A DNA stretch of 64,000 nt from Pseudomonas guariconensis. GTDB lineage: Bacteria; Pseudomonadota; Gammaproteobacteria; Pseudomonadales; Pseudomonadaceae. A model generated the notes under the pieces. That model ran no database searches, was not told the DNA's origin, and saw only the letters and a program-made list of their open reading frames with translations. Location of the stretch: NCBI RefSeq assembly GCF_015680235.1, contig NZ_JADLJL010000001.1, positions 357,046 to 421,045 of the forward strand. Reading direction: 5' to 3'. A program made the position numbers and the translations under genes. Positions 26,147-37,987 of the stretch are shown here, one piece after another (position 1 is the stretch's first letter; every line of letters starts with the position of its first letter).

Positions 26147-27589
26147 TCAGTGCTGCTCGCCGGCCCGCTTGAGCAGCTTCTTGCAACGCTCCGACAGGTG
26201 CACCACCCGCAGGTGCTTGCCGGCCTTGGCATAGCGTTCGCGCAGGGTTTTCAGCGCCGCGATCGCCGAATAGTCCACGAAGCTCAGGTGCTTGCAGTCC
26301 AGGGTCACGCTGGCCGGGTCCTGCGCCGGGTCGAACTGGTTGAGAAACGGCGTGGTCGAGGCGAAGAACAGGGTGCCATGCACCTGGTAAACCTTGCCGC
26401 CTTGGTCGTCGACATGGCTGTCGGCATACAGCTCGCGGGCATGCTGCCAGGCGAAATTGATCGACGCGATGACGATGCCGAACAGTACCGCGGCGGCCAG
26501 GTCGGTGAAGATCGTGACCACGGTCACCGCGATGATCGCCAGCACATCGCTCGCCGGCACCTTGTGCAGCACCCGCAGCGACGCCCAGGCGAAGGTCTGC
26601 TGGGCCACCACGAACATCACTCCCACCAGCGCCGCCAGCGGGATGCGCTCGATCAACGGCGACAGGAACAGCACGAACAGCAGGATCATCACCCCGGCCA
26701 CCACGCCCGACAGCCGGCCTCGACCATTGGAGCTGAGGTTGATCACCGTCTGGCCGATCATCGCGCAGCCGCCCATGCCGCCGCACAGGCCCGAGACCAT
26801 GTTGGCCGCGCCCAAGGCCACGCATTCGCGGTCCGGGTAGCCACGGCTCTCGGTGATCTCGTCGGTGAGGTTGAGGGTCAGCAGGGTTTCCAGCAGACCG
26901 ACCATGGCCATCAGCACCGCATAGGGCCAGATGATCGTAAGGGTCTCCAGGTTCCAGGGCACCTGCGGCAGGGCCAACTGCGGCAGGCCGCCGGCGATGT
27001 GCGCCATGTCGCCGAGGGTGCGGGTCGGCAGGTCGAGCAGGTAGACCAGCAGGCCCACCCCGAGGATCGCGACCAGGGCCGGGGGCACGGCACGGGTCAG
27101 GCGCGGCAAAATGTAGACGACCAGCATGGTCAGGGCCACCAGGCCGATCATCAGATACAGGGGCGAGCCACTGAGCCAGTGCTCGCCGTCCTTGAAGTGC
27201 TCGAGCTGGGCCAGGGCAATGACGATGGCCAGGCCGTTGACGAAGCCGAGCATCACCGGGTATGGCACCAGGCGCACCAGCTTGCCCAGGCGCAGCACGC
27301 CGAACAGGATCATCACCACCCCTCCGAGCAGGACCGTGGCCAGCAGGTACTGGGCGCCGTGCTGCACCACCAGGGCAACGATGACCACCGCCATGGAACC
27401 CGCGGCACCGGAGATCATGCCCGGACGGCCACCGAACAACGCGGTCAGGGTACAGATGATGAAAGCGCCATACAGGCCCATGAGCGGGTTGAGGTGGGCC
27501 ACCAGGGCGAAGGCGATGCACTCGGGCACCAGGGCGAACGAGGTCGTGAGGCCGGCGAGCACGTCGGCACGGAGTCGGGCGGGTTTCAT
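26147..27589 (-). CDS. SulP family anion transporter with STAS domain
   Basis: 480 residues: about ten to twelve membrane helices (residues 1-380) and a C-terminal cytoplasmic STAS domain (about 395-480; DCKHLSFVDYSAIAALKTL). Markers include LVPECIAFALVAHLNPLMGL and GGMGGCAMIGQTVINLSS. SulP proteins carry sulfate, bicarbonate or dicarboxylates. The small size and the STAS form suit bacterial bicarbonate or sulfate carriers, but substrate is not certain. It is transcribed towards the REP pair. Bases 27590-27688 form the leader with no gene. Confidence 0.88.
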   Translation of the reverse strand: MKPARLRADVLAGLTTSFALVPECIAFALVAHLNPLMGLYGAFIICTLTALFGGRPGMISGAAGSMAVVIVALVVQHGAQYLLATVLLGGVVMILFGVLRLGKLVRLVPYPVMLGFVNGLAIVIALAQLEHFKDGEHWLSGSPLYLMIGLVALTMLVVYILPRLTRAVPPALVAILGVGLLVYLLDLPTRTLGDMAHIAGGLPQLALPQVPWNLETLTIIWPYAVLMAMVGLLETLLTLNLTDEITESRGYPDRECVALGAANMVSGLCGGMGGCAMIGQTVINLSSNGRGRLSGVVAGVMILLFVLFLSPLIERIPLAALVGVMFVVAQQTFAWASLRVLHKVPASDVLAIIAVTVVTIFTDLAAAVLFGIVIASINFAWQHARELYADSHVDDQGGKVYQVHGTLFFASTTPFLNQFDPAQDPASVTLDCKHLSFVDYSAIAALKTLRERYAKAGKHLRVVHLSERCKKLLKRAGEQH

Positions 27590-27688
27590 GGGCTTCCTGT
27601 GGTTTCCGGGTGGTAACGACGGCCCGGGCTGAACATCGAGGGGCGCGATGTTACGAAATTTGTCTGCCAGCGGCCACCATCGGCGGCC

Positions 27689-29410
27689 TCAGCGCACCCG
27701 TTCGCGGCTCTGTATCGCAAGGTCCAACGCACGTTGCATGTCCAGGCGTGCCGAGCGGCCCAGGTCCGGGTGCTGTAGCTGGCCGTTGCGCTCCGACGGC
27801 AGGATCGGCGCCGTCAGGTCCTCCGCGTCCATGGCCTCGAAGTCTTGTCGCGGGCCCAGGGTCAGGGCGCTGCGGCGCAGCAGCATGCGCACGTGTTCGG
27901 GGGTCAGGTCCGGGTTGATCGACAACATGGCCGCCACGGTCGCGGTCACCAGCGGCGTGGCATAGGACGTGCCGCAATGCGGGTCGCCGGCCTGGGAGGG
28001 GCGAATACACGCCGCGGCGCTGACATCCACGCGCATGTCGATGTTGGAGCTGCGCCGCTTGACCACATGCTCCGGGGCATCCACGGGAACGGCCTGGTCG
28101 CTGCGCTGGTGGCCGCCGACCACCAGCAACTGCTCGGTGACGAACGACGACGGCAAGCGGTACTCGTCGGTGCCGGACCAGGACGCCCCATTGCCCGCCG
28201 AGTTGACCACCACCACATCAGGGTGCGCCTTGCGCAGCCACAGGAAGAACTCCTCCAGCAACTCCTCGTAACCACTCATGGCCAGGCCCGAGCGCACCAG
28301 CGAGTCCACCTCGTCGCCTTGCACGTTCTTCGCGCCGACGCGGTGGATGCCCCAGCTCCAGTTCAACACCCGCACGCCATCCTCCACCAGGTTCACCGAG
28401 GCGGCGATGTTGGCGGTGATGCCGGCATCGGCGTTACGCTCGACGATCACCTCGAAGCCCGGGCTCACCTTGCCCAGGCCACTGAGGAAACCGCCCTGCA
28501 CGCCCTCCCCGCGTCCGGCCAGGATGCCGGCCACATGGCTGCCGTGGCTGTCCGCCTGGTCACCATCGCGGGCGTAGAGGCACACCGGCGCTTGACCACA
28601 GCCGCCACGGTAGGCCTTGAATGCCGGCGCATCGAAGTCCACCTCCCGCTCGATGACGCCAATACGCAGCGGCTGGACGGGTATGGACGAAGCCGGGATG
28701 CGCCGCTGGTAGAAATACAGCGCATCCAGGAAGCGGTTGGCCGCCCACTCGTCCTGCTGGTCGATGGCCTTGGCCGTGCGACCGGCACTTTCCTCGCCTC
28801 GCTCCGGGGCGGACTCCTCGATGATCACGGCATCGACGCTGGTCTCGCTGCCCATGCGCAGGATCAACGCATCGCGCTGCACCAAGTCGTGCACCGGCAG
28901 GCGCAATTGGTAGACGTTCAATGGCGGGATCGCACCGACCACCTGGGCGCCGTATTTCGCGGCAATGCGCTGTGCCTCGGGTAGGCCGTCGTGCTTTTCC
29001 TCGATCAACACGCTGACCAGGTCCAGGTAGGTGGTCAGGCCATCCATGTTCTTCACCACCTCGCCGGGGCCGGCAGCCACCACGTGGCTACGCCGCTGGG
29101 TGAGCCACACAGGGTTGCTCCGCTGGTCATCGGCCTGGAGCCACAGCGGCGCACTGCGCTGGCGAGGTCGGTCGAGAGTCAGCTTGAGCGTATCGCCGTC
29201 GCGAAGGACCTGGGCTTCGGACAGCGGCTGGCCATCGAGCCATACCGCCGGCTTGCCCTGCCCAAGGCCTTGGGTGCGCAGGCACCATTGCTGTGGGGCA
29301 TCGCTGAGCAGATCGCCGCAGCGTTGCAGGTGCTTGATGCGCAGCGGTTCCTCGGAGGCGTAAGTGGTAGTCGCGACCAGGTACAGCAGCAAGGCGAGAA
29401 CGGGCTTCAT
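27689..29410 (-). CDS. Exported subtilisin-like serine protease (S8), atypical Asp site
   Basis: 573 residues from the ATG at 29410; a signal peptide ends near TTTYA. An N-terminal region of about 230 residues precedes the S8 domain. Present are the histidine motif DSHGSHVAGILAG (His about 289), the oxyanion Asn in VVNSAGNGA (about 407) and the serine motif CGTSYATPLV (Ser about 482). The position of the catalytic aspartate, normally VIDxG, reads GVIEREVDF, so Glu replaces Asp; an Asp follows four residues later. The protease may still work or be degenerate. It is expected in the periplasm or outside. It is divergent from the secretin-like gene. Confidence 0.78.
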   Translation of the reverse strand: MKPVLALLLYLVATTTYASEEPLRIKHLQRCGDLLSDAPQQWCLRTQGLGQGKPAVWLDGQPLSEAQVLRDGDTLKLTLDRPRQRSAPLWLQADDQRSNPVWLTQRRSHVVAAGPGEVVKNMDGLTTYLDLVSVLIEEKHDGLPEAQRIAAKYGAQVVGAIPPLNVYQLRLPVHDLVQRDALILRMGSETSVDAVIIEESAPERGEESAGRTAKAIDQQDEWAANRFLDALYFYQRRIPASSIPVQPLRIGVIEREVDFDAPAFKAYRGGCGQAPVCLYARDGDQADSHGSHVAGILAGRGEGVQGGFLSGLGKVSPGFEVIVERNADAGITANIAASVNLVEDGVRVLNWSWGIHRVGAKNVQGDEVDSLVRSGLAMSGYEELLEEFFLWLRKAHPDVVVVNSAGNGASWSGTDEYRLPSSFVTEQLLVVGGHQRSDQAVPVDAPEHVVKRRSSNIDMRVDVSAAACIRPSQAGDPHCGTSYATPLVTATVAAMLSINPDLTPEHVRMLLRRSALTLGPRQDFEAMDAEDLTAPILPSERNGQLQHPDLGRSARLDMQRALDLAIQSRERVR

Positions 29411-29636
29411 AGGCGGCAATCCGTTGGCTTCCCTTGGCTGCGACTGTCGGGTCGGAGCAAAGGTTCATGTGGCCTGTGAGGGCCCTATCGCGTGCAAGCC
29501 CGCTCCCACAAATTCCAGCGCATCTGGTACCTGCGACCGCCCCAGGCAGGCAAAAATGCCCGGCGCCGTGATTCATACCCGGCACATCCTCGACAAATTT
29601 GCCATCATGATCATTCCACCCGCGGAGATCATGGAC

Positions 29637-30371
29637 ATGCCGCTACGCCCTCTCATCGCCTCCCTGCTGCTGGCCGCAAGCCTCAATGCACTGGCCGCCA
29701 CCGAAGTCCTGCCGCTGCAGCACCGCACCAGCGCCGAACTGTTGCCGACGGCCCAATCGTTCCTGGGCAAGGACGGCACCGTCAGCGCCTTCGAGAACAA
29801 GCTGATCATCAACGCCAGCCCCGAACGCATCGACGACCTGCGCACCCTGCTGCAGCAGCTCGACACCGCGCCCAAGCGCCTGCTGATCAGCGTCGACAAC
29901 GATGACAGCAACTTCCAGGACAACCGCGGCAACGCCCGGGTCATCCAATATGGCACCAGCAACCGCGAAGGCGGCATGCAGCAGATACAGGCCAGCGAAG
30001 GCCAGCCGGCGCTGATCCAGGTGGGCCAGAGCATCCCCATCACCAGTACCAGCACCGACGGCTATGGCCGCATCCAGAGCGATACCGAATATCGCAATGT
30101 CACCCAAGGCTTCTACGTCACCCCAAGCCTGAGCGGAGATACAGTTCGTCTGCAAATAAGCACCAATAATGACCGAATGAGCAACGAACGCCAGGATGTA
30201 GTAAAGGTTCAGAGCACCGACACGACGGTCACCGGCAAGCTCGGCGAGTGGATCACCCTGGCCGGACACAACCAGCAGAGCCAGGCCGGACAAAGCGCCT
30301 CGGCCATCACCTATAGCACCCAGCGCGGTGAAAACATGACACTACGGGTGAAAGTCGACCTTCTGGAGTGA
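29637..30371 (+). CDS. Secretin-like periplasmic protein (orphan)
   Basis: 244 residues from the ATG at 29637 (GGAG nine bases before); the earlier ATG at 29631 is too close to that site. Signal peptide ends at NALAAT. Residues about 25-85 (LPLQHRTSAELLPTAQSFLG, IINASPERIDDLRTLLQQLD) form a secretin short domain (N0/N1, NolW type) as in type II/III secretion channels. The rest has secretin-core-like strands (PALIQVGQSIPI; FYVTPSLSGDTVRLQIS; KLGEWITLAGH) but is far too short for a full channel. No secretion genes lie near. The role is unknown. Confidence 0.72.
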   Translation: MPLRPLIASLLLAASLNALAATEVLPLQHRTSAELLPTAQSFLGKDGTVSAFENKLIINASPERIDDLRTLLQQLDTAPKRLLISVDNDDSNFQDNRGNARVIQYGTSNREGGMQQIQASEGQPALIQVGQSIPITSTSTDGYGRIQSDTEYRNVTQGFYVTPSLSGDTVRLQISTNNDRMSNERQDVVKVQSTDTTVTGKLGEWITLAGHNQQSQAGQSASAITYSTQRGENMTLRVKVDLLE

Positions 30372-30380
30372 TCCCAGGCA

Positions 30381-30409
30381 TTTCAAGGCCTCGACCAAAA
30401 GCCTTGAAA
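30381..30409 (+). terminator. Hairpin after the secretin-like gene
   Basis: TTTCAAGGC and GCCTTGAAA form a 9-bp stem ten bases after the stop codon. No T-run follows, so termination would be weak. Confidence 0.45.
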
Positions 30410-30470
30410 CTGACCGAAGAGTCTCATTAGACCAAAGATGTAGTAAGCGAAAAAAAGCACTACAAAACAT

Positions 30471-30500
30471 TTGACAGGCACTTTTTCCCAAGGGCATGAT
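30471..30500 (+). promoter_or_regulatory. Candidate sigma-70 promoter for aceA
   Basis: A consensus -35 (TTGACA, 30471-30476) and CATGAT (30495-30500) are separated by 18 bases. If used, it gives a leader of about 350 bases before aceA (30508-30858) that is GC-rich and contains no convincing gene. Confidence 0.45.
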
Positions 30501-30858
30501 GGCCTCGCTCCCGCTAATCAGAGGCCCTGGCAAGGGCCTTCGAGATGCGCTCCTCCCTACCCCTGGAGGCGTCTCGTGTCCATACGGCCCACAAGGCGGT
30601 TCGACGGGATTGCGACTGCGACGAAGAAGTTGTCCCGAGGGACGGAAGCGCATCACCGCAGCAACCGGCAGTCCTGTCGTACCGCAGCAAGGCAACCACG
30701 AGCCGACCTGTAGTCACACCCTGCCCGCCTGCACCCTCTTCCCCTTCGAGCCTCCTCGTCCGCAAGCGCCTCCCGCCGGGCAGACAGCCGCCAGACCCCT
30801 GACCGCGTCGAGCACAAGCACCTACTTCACAAGACTGATGCGACGAGGTTTTATTTCC

Positions 30859-32184
<1,326 letters not shown>

Positions 32185-32200
32185 TAGCGAAGCGCTGATG

Positions 32201-32240
32201 AAGGCCCAGGGCTTGCGAAAGCCCTGGGCCTTTTGTTTTG
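32201..32240 (+). terminator. Rho-independent terminator of aceA
   Basis: AAGGCCCAGGGCTT-gcg-AAGCCCTGGGCCTT followed by TTGTTTTG, starting 16 bases after the stop codon: a long GC stem with a T-rich tail. Confidence 0.92.
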
Positions 32241-32250
32241 GCCTCGGCCT

Positions 32251-32452
32251 ATCGCCGACAAGCCAGCGCTCGAAGAACAGTGCTTAGCTCATTGATTTTG
32301 TGGTTTTTGCGGGAGTCCTCGATCAATAGCGGAGCCCTTGCCAGGCGACAGTGATATCGGGGCCTACCCAATCGCGGGACAAGCCCGCTCCAGAATCCGG
32401 CAAACCCTACCAATGGCGAGCTCTCTGTGGGAGCCGGCTTGCCGGCGATGAA
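32251..32452. repeat. Composite REP-type repeat, diverged copy 3
   Basis: Bases 32331-32391 match the copies at 501 and 9367 (GCCCTTGCCAGGCGAC, CGCGGGACAAGCCCGCTCC). Bases 32251-32315 resemble the core end of those copies in the inverted direction. REP palindromes lie at both ends (ATCGCCGACAAGCC; GGCTTGCCGGCGAT). It is more degenerate than copies 1 and 2. The rest of the 840-base gap before nuoA holds only the two sites listed next. Confidence 0.65.
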
Positions 32453-32734
32453 GCCCGTGCAGTGCCCCGGCGAATCACGTCTATGCTTATGACTGTTCGC
32501 CAACCAGAGCGCGAGCTTCGCCCTGGCGCCCTATCCAGGGTCGCGCCCTCCTATATATGAATCGGCGCGATCGCGATTCGGCCCAGGCCGCTCAATCGAT
32601 AAAGTATTGATCCAGAGCGGTACAAACGCGACTAGCACCTGCTAGAACGAGACCCTTTCGCATTTGCAAGCCGGGGTAGCATTGAAATGAACTTAGCAAG
32701 CACCAGGCCAAGTTAAAAACGGCTGAACAGCCCA

Positions 32735-32753
32735 AATGATATTAATTATCATT
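32735..32753. promoter_or_regulatory. Fur-box-like palindrome in the nuo upstream region
   Basis: AATGATA-TTAAT-TATCATT is a perfect 7-bp dyad and close to the Fur consensus (GATAATGATAATCATTATC). It lies 292 bases before nuoA and about 140 bases before the candidate nuo promoter. No gene starts close to it on either strand. Confidence 0.5.
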
Positions 32754-32888
32754 ACATGAACAGGGTGTCGTTACGCCAGGCAAGAAACATAATTAACAAA
32801 AGCGGCGGGAATGCCCGAAACTCAAGGGTTTCAGCCAGTTACGAACATTTTTTGTTCTTAATCCTACGAATAAATTTGCCACAGAAAT

Positions 32889-32917
32889 TTTACTTGCACT
32901 GGGTTTACCCATAAAAT
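32889..32917 (+). promoter_or_regulatory. Candidate sigma-70 promoter of the nuo operon
   Basis: TTTACT (32889-32894), a 17-base spacer and TAAAAT (32912-32917) in an AT-rich region about 110 bases before nuoA. A GGGT-TTA-CCC dyad lies within the spacer. Confidence 0.45.
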
Positions 32918-33026
32918 CAGCCCGATTGATTCAGCTGCGACATTTGGTCACTGCAACCGCGACACCGCGTCGCTGCTCTACTTATTTCAGACTGCAGAGC
33001 TGGGTCTCTGTATAAGGATTTCTAGC

Positions 33027-33440
33027 ATGTCCGATTCGGTAGGACTCATCGCCCACAACTGGGGCTTTGCCATCTTCCTCCTGGGTGTCGTCGGCCTGTG
33101 TGCCTTCATGCTCGGCCTGTCCAGCCTGCTCGGTAGCAAGGCATGGGGCCGCGCCAAGAACGAACCCTTCGAATCCGGCATGCTGCCCGTCGGCAGCGCC
33201 CGCCTGCGCCTGTCCGCCAAATTCTATCTGGTCGCGATGCTGTTCGTGATCTTCGATATCGAAGCCCTATTCCTGTATGCATGGTCTGTGTCCGTCCGCG
33301 AAAGCGGCTGGACCGGATTCGTCGAAGCACTCGTTTTCATTGCAATTCTGTTGGCTGGTCTTGTCTACCTATGGCGCGTCGGGGCGCTCGATTGGGCTCC
33401 CGAAGGTCGCCGCAAGCGGCAAGCGAAGCTGAAACAATGA
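33027..33440 (+). CDS. nuoA: NADH-quinone oxidoreductase subunit A
   Basis: 137 residues with three membrane helices (about 12-35, 70-90, 98-118) and the conserved loop [20 protein letters not shown] between helices 1 and 2. NuoA is a small membrane-arm subunit near the quinone site of respiratory complex I in the inner membrane. It opens the 13-gene nuo operon, which runs without interruption to 47998. AAGG lies nine bases before the ATG. Confidence 0.97.
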   Translation: MSDSVGLIAHNWGFAIFLLGVVGLCAFMLGLSSLLGSKAWGRAKNEPFESGMLPVGSARLRLSAKFYLVAMLFVIFDIEALFLYAWSVSVRESGWTGFVEALVFIAILLAGLVYLWRVGALDWAPEGRRKRQAKLKQ

Positions 33441-33449
33441 GGCTTTGGC

Positions 33450-34127
33450 ATGCAATACAATCTCACCAGAATCGATCCGGATGCGCCCAACGAGCAGTAT
33501 CCTGTCGGTGACCGGGAAACCGTCACCGATCAGCTGCTAGAGGACCAGGTCCACAAGAACATCTTCATGGGCAAGCTCGAAGATGTGCTGCGTGGCGCGG
33601 TCAACTGGGGTCGCAAGAACTCCCTCTGGCCGTACAACTTCGGCCTGTCCTGCTGCTACGTGGAAATGACCACGGCCTTCACGGCACCCCACGACATCGC
33701 CCGCTTCGGCGCCGAAGTCATCCGGGCCTCGCCACGTCAGGCCGACTTCATGGTCGTCGCCGGCACCTGCTTCATCAAGATGGCGCCGATCATCCAGCGC
33801 CTCTACGAGCAGATGCTCGAACCCAAGTGGGTGATCTCCATGGGCTCGTGCGCCAACTCCGGCGGCATGTACGACATTTACTCGGTCGTTCAGGGGGTCG
33901 ACAAGTTCCTCCCCGTGGATGTCTATGTGCCTGGCTGCCCGCCTCGCCCCGAAGCCTTCCTGCAGGGCCTGATGCTGCTGCAGGAGTCGATCGGCCAGGA
34001 GCGACGCCCGCTTTCCTGGGTCGTCGGTGATCAAGGCATTTACCGTGCCGAGATGCCCGCCCAGAAAGACCTGCGTCGTGAACAGCGCATCCAGGTCACT
34101 AACCTGCGCAGCCCCGACGAAGTCTGA
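33450..34127 (+). CDS. nuoB: NADH-quinone oxidoreductase subunit B
   Basis: 225 residues. Holds the terminal [4Fe-4S] cluster N2: paired cysteines in [13 protein letters not shown], then GTCFIKMAP, the cysteine in [14 protein letters not shown] and that in [15 protein letters not shown]2 passes electrons to quinone. Peripheral-arm connecting subunit of complex I. Nine bases after nuoA. Confidence 0.98.
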   Translation: MQYNLTRIDPDAPNEQYPVGDRETVTDQLLEDQVHKNIFMGKLEDVLRGAVNWGRKNSLWPYNFGLSCCYVEMTTAFTAPHDIARFGAEVIRASPRQADFMVVAGTCFIKMAPIIQRLYEQMLEPKWVISMGSCANSGGMYDIYSVVQGVDKFLPVDVYVPGCPPRPEAFLQGLMLLQESIGQERRPLSWVVGDQGIYRAEMPAQKDLRREQRIQVTNLRSPDEV

Positions 34128-34188
34128 TCCAGCGACATGCCGCCCGCTCCACCAGGAGCCGGCGGCCTGGCTTCATTCTCTACGTTGA

Positions 34189-35988
<1,800 letters not shown>

Positions 35989-35990
35989 GC

Positions 35991-36488
35991 ATGAACAGCA
36001 CGCTTATCCAAACCGACCGTTTCGTCCTGAGCGAAACCGAGCGCTCGGCCATCGAGCACGAGATGCACCACTACGAGGACCCGCGCGCGGCGTCCATCGA
36101 GGCCTTGAAGATCGTTCAGAAGGAACGTGGCTGGGTACCGGACGGCGCCATCTACGCCATCGGTGAAGTGCTCGGTATTCCGGCCAGCGACGTCGAAGGC
36201 GTGGCCACCTTCTACAGCCAGATCTTCCGCCAACCTGTCGGCCGTCACATCATCCGTGTCTGCGACAGCATGGTCTGCTACATCGGCGGCCACGAGTCGG
36301 TGGTCAGCCAGATCCAGAGCGAGCTGGGCATCGGCCTGGGCCAGACCACCGCCGACGGGCGCTTCACCCTGCTGCCGGTGTGCTGCCTGGGCAACTGCGA
36401 CAAGGCCCCGGCGCTGATGATCGACGACGACACCTTCGGCGACGTCCAGCCTGCCGGCGTTGCCAAATTGCTGGAGGGCTACGTATGA
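35991..36488 (+). CDS. nuoE: NADH-quinone oxidoreductase subunit E
   Basis: 165 residues with a thioredoxin-like [2Fe-2S] fold. The four cysteines lie in CDSMVC and [10 protein letters not shown] (CxxxxC and CxxxC). It holds cluster N1a beside the FMN of NuoF in the NADH dehydrogenase module. Starts two bases after nuoCD; its TGA overlaps the nuoF ATG. Confidence 0.97.
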   Translation: MNSTLIQTDRFVLSETERSAIEHEMHHYEDPRAASIEALKIVQKERGWVPDGAIYAIGEVLGIPASDVEGVATFYSQIFRQPVGRHIIRVCDSMVCYIGGHESVVSQIQSELGIGLGQTTADGRFTLLPVCCLGNCDKAPALMIDDDTFGDVQPAGVAKLLEGYV

Positions 36489-37864
36489 CCATCACTTCCT
36501 TCGGCCCGGCCAACCGCATCGCGCGTTCGGCTGAAACCCACCCACTGACCTGGCGCCTGCGCGACGACGGCGAGCCGATCTGGCTCGAGGAGTACCAGGC
36601 CAAGAACGGCTATGCGGCCGCCCGCAAGGCGCTGGCGCAGATGTCCGCCGACGATATCGTCCAGAGCGTCAAGGACTCCGGCCTCAAGGGCCGTGGCGGC
36701 GCAGGCTTCCCCACTGGCGTGAAGTGGGGCCTGATGCCCAAGGACGAGTCCTTGAACATCCGCTACCTGCTGTGCAACGCGGACGAGATGGAACCCAACA
36801 CCTGGAAGGACCGCATGCTGATGGAGCAACAGCCCCATCTGCTGGTCGAGGGCATGCTGATCAGCGCCCGCGCCCTGAAGGCCTACCGCGGCTACATCTT
36901 CCTGCGCGGCGAATACACCACCGCGGCGAAGAACCTCAACCGCGCCATCGAGGAAGCCAAGGCCGCCGGCCTGCTGGGCAAGAACATCCTCGGCAGCGGC
37001 TTTGATTTCGAGCTGTTCGTGCACACCGGTGCCGGGCGCTACATCTGCGGTGAAGAAACCGCACTGATCAACTCCCTGGAAGGCCGCCGCGCCAACCCGC
37101 GCTCCAAGCCGCCCTTCCCTGCCGCCGTTGGCGTGTGGGGCAAGCCGACCTGCGTGAACAACGTCGAGACCCTGTGCAACGTCCCGGCCATCGTCGCCAA
37201 CGGCAACGACTGGTACAAGTCGCTAGCCCGCGAAGGCAGCGAGGACCACGGCACCAAGCTGATGGGCTTCTCCGGCAAGGTGAAGAACCCGGGCCTGTGG
37301 GAACTGCCGTTCGGCGTCACCGCCCGCGAACTGTTCGAGGACTACGCCGGTGGTATGCGCGACGGCTACAAGCTCAAGTGCTGGCAGCCTGGCGGCGCCG
37401 GTACCGGCTTCCTGCTGCCCGAGCACCTGGATGCGCAGATGTACGCTGGTGGCATCGCCAAGGTCGGCACCCGTATGGGCACAGGCCTGGCCATGGCGGT
37501 CGACGACAGCATCAACATGGTCTCGCTGCTGCGCAACATGGAAGAGTTCTTCGCCCGTGAGTCCTGCGGCTGGTGCACCCCCTGCCGCGACGGCCTGCCT
37601 TGGAGCGTGAAGATGCTGCGCGCCTTGGAGAAAGGCCAGGGCCGCGCCGAAGACATCGAGACCCTGCTGGGTCTGGTCAACTTCCTCGGCCCAGGCCGCA
37701 CCTTCTGTGCCCACGCACCGGGCGCCGTGGAGCCATTGGGCAGCGCCATCAAGTACTTCCGCTCGGAATTCGAGGCCGGTGTCGCCCCAGCCGCGGCTGG
37801 CGACGCCCTGCGCCCGAACCTGGCAAAGCCTGTCCCGGCCGGGCCGGTCGTGGTCGGCGCATAA
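36485..37864 (+). CDS. nuoF: NADH-quinone oxidoreductase subunit F
   Basis: 459 residues from the ATG at 36485, overlapping the nuoE stop by ATGA. NADH- and FMN-binding motifs are [14 protein letters not shown] and the [15 protein letters not shown] region; the [4Fe-4S] N3 cysteines are in [12 protein letters not shown] and a later RTFCAHA. This subunit takes hydride from NADH and starts electron flow into complex I. The frame is open upstream inside nuoE but that part is not its coding sequence. Confidence 0.98.
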   Translation: MTITSFGPANRIARSAETHPLTWRLRDDGEPIWLEEYQAKNGYAAARKALAQMSADDIVQSVKDSGLKGRGGAGFPTGVKWGLMPKDESLNIRYLLCNADEMEPNTWKDRMLMEQQPHLLVEGMLISARALKAYRGYIFLRGEYTTAAKNLNRAIEEAKAAGLLGKNILGSGFDFELFVHTGAGRYICGEETALINSLEGRRANPRSKPPFPAAVGVWGKPTCVNNVETLCNVPAIVANGNDWYKSLAREGSEDHGTKLMGFSGKVKNPGLWELPFGVTARELFEDYAGGMRDGYKLKCWQPGGAGTGFLLPEHLDAQMYAGGIAKVGTRMGTGLAMAVDDSINMVSLLRNMEEFFARESCGWCTPCRDGLPWSVKMLRALEKGQGRAEDIETLLGLVNFLGPGRTFCAHAPGAVEPLGSAIKYFRSEFEAGVAPAAAGDALRPNLAKPVPAGPVVVGA

Positions 37865-37875
37865 CAAGATGAAAC

Positions 37876-37968
37876 GCGGATGGCCCAGCCATCCGCCTGC
37901 CAGCAGGCCCGCCCAGGAGCGAGCCGCAGGCACACCGATTTCCATTAGCCACGCCCGCTCACGCGGGC
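37876..37968 (+). other. Two hairpins in the nuoF-nuoG spacer
   Basis: GCGGATGGC-CCA-GCCATCCGC (37876-37896) and GCCCGC-TCAC-GCGGGC (37953-37968) are perfect stems in the only long gap (123 bases) within the operon. Neither has a T-run. They may set transcript processing or partial termination between the NADH module and nuoG. Confidence 0.5.
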
Positions 37969-37987
37969 CAACGAAGAACTTTGAACC

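Noticed and set aside
32700..32950. PrrF-like iron-responsive small RNA at the Fur-like palindrome
   Set aside because: No PrrF core sequence and no clear terminator downstream; kept only as a possible explanation of the Fur-like site.
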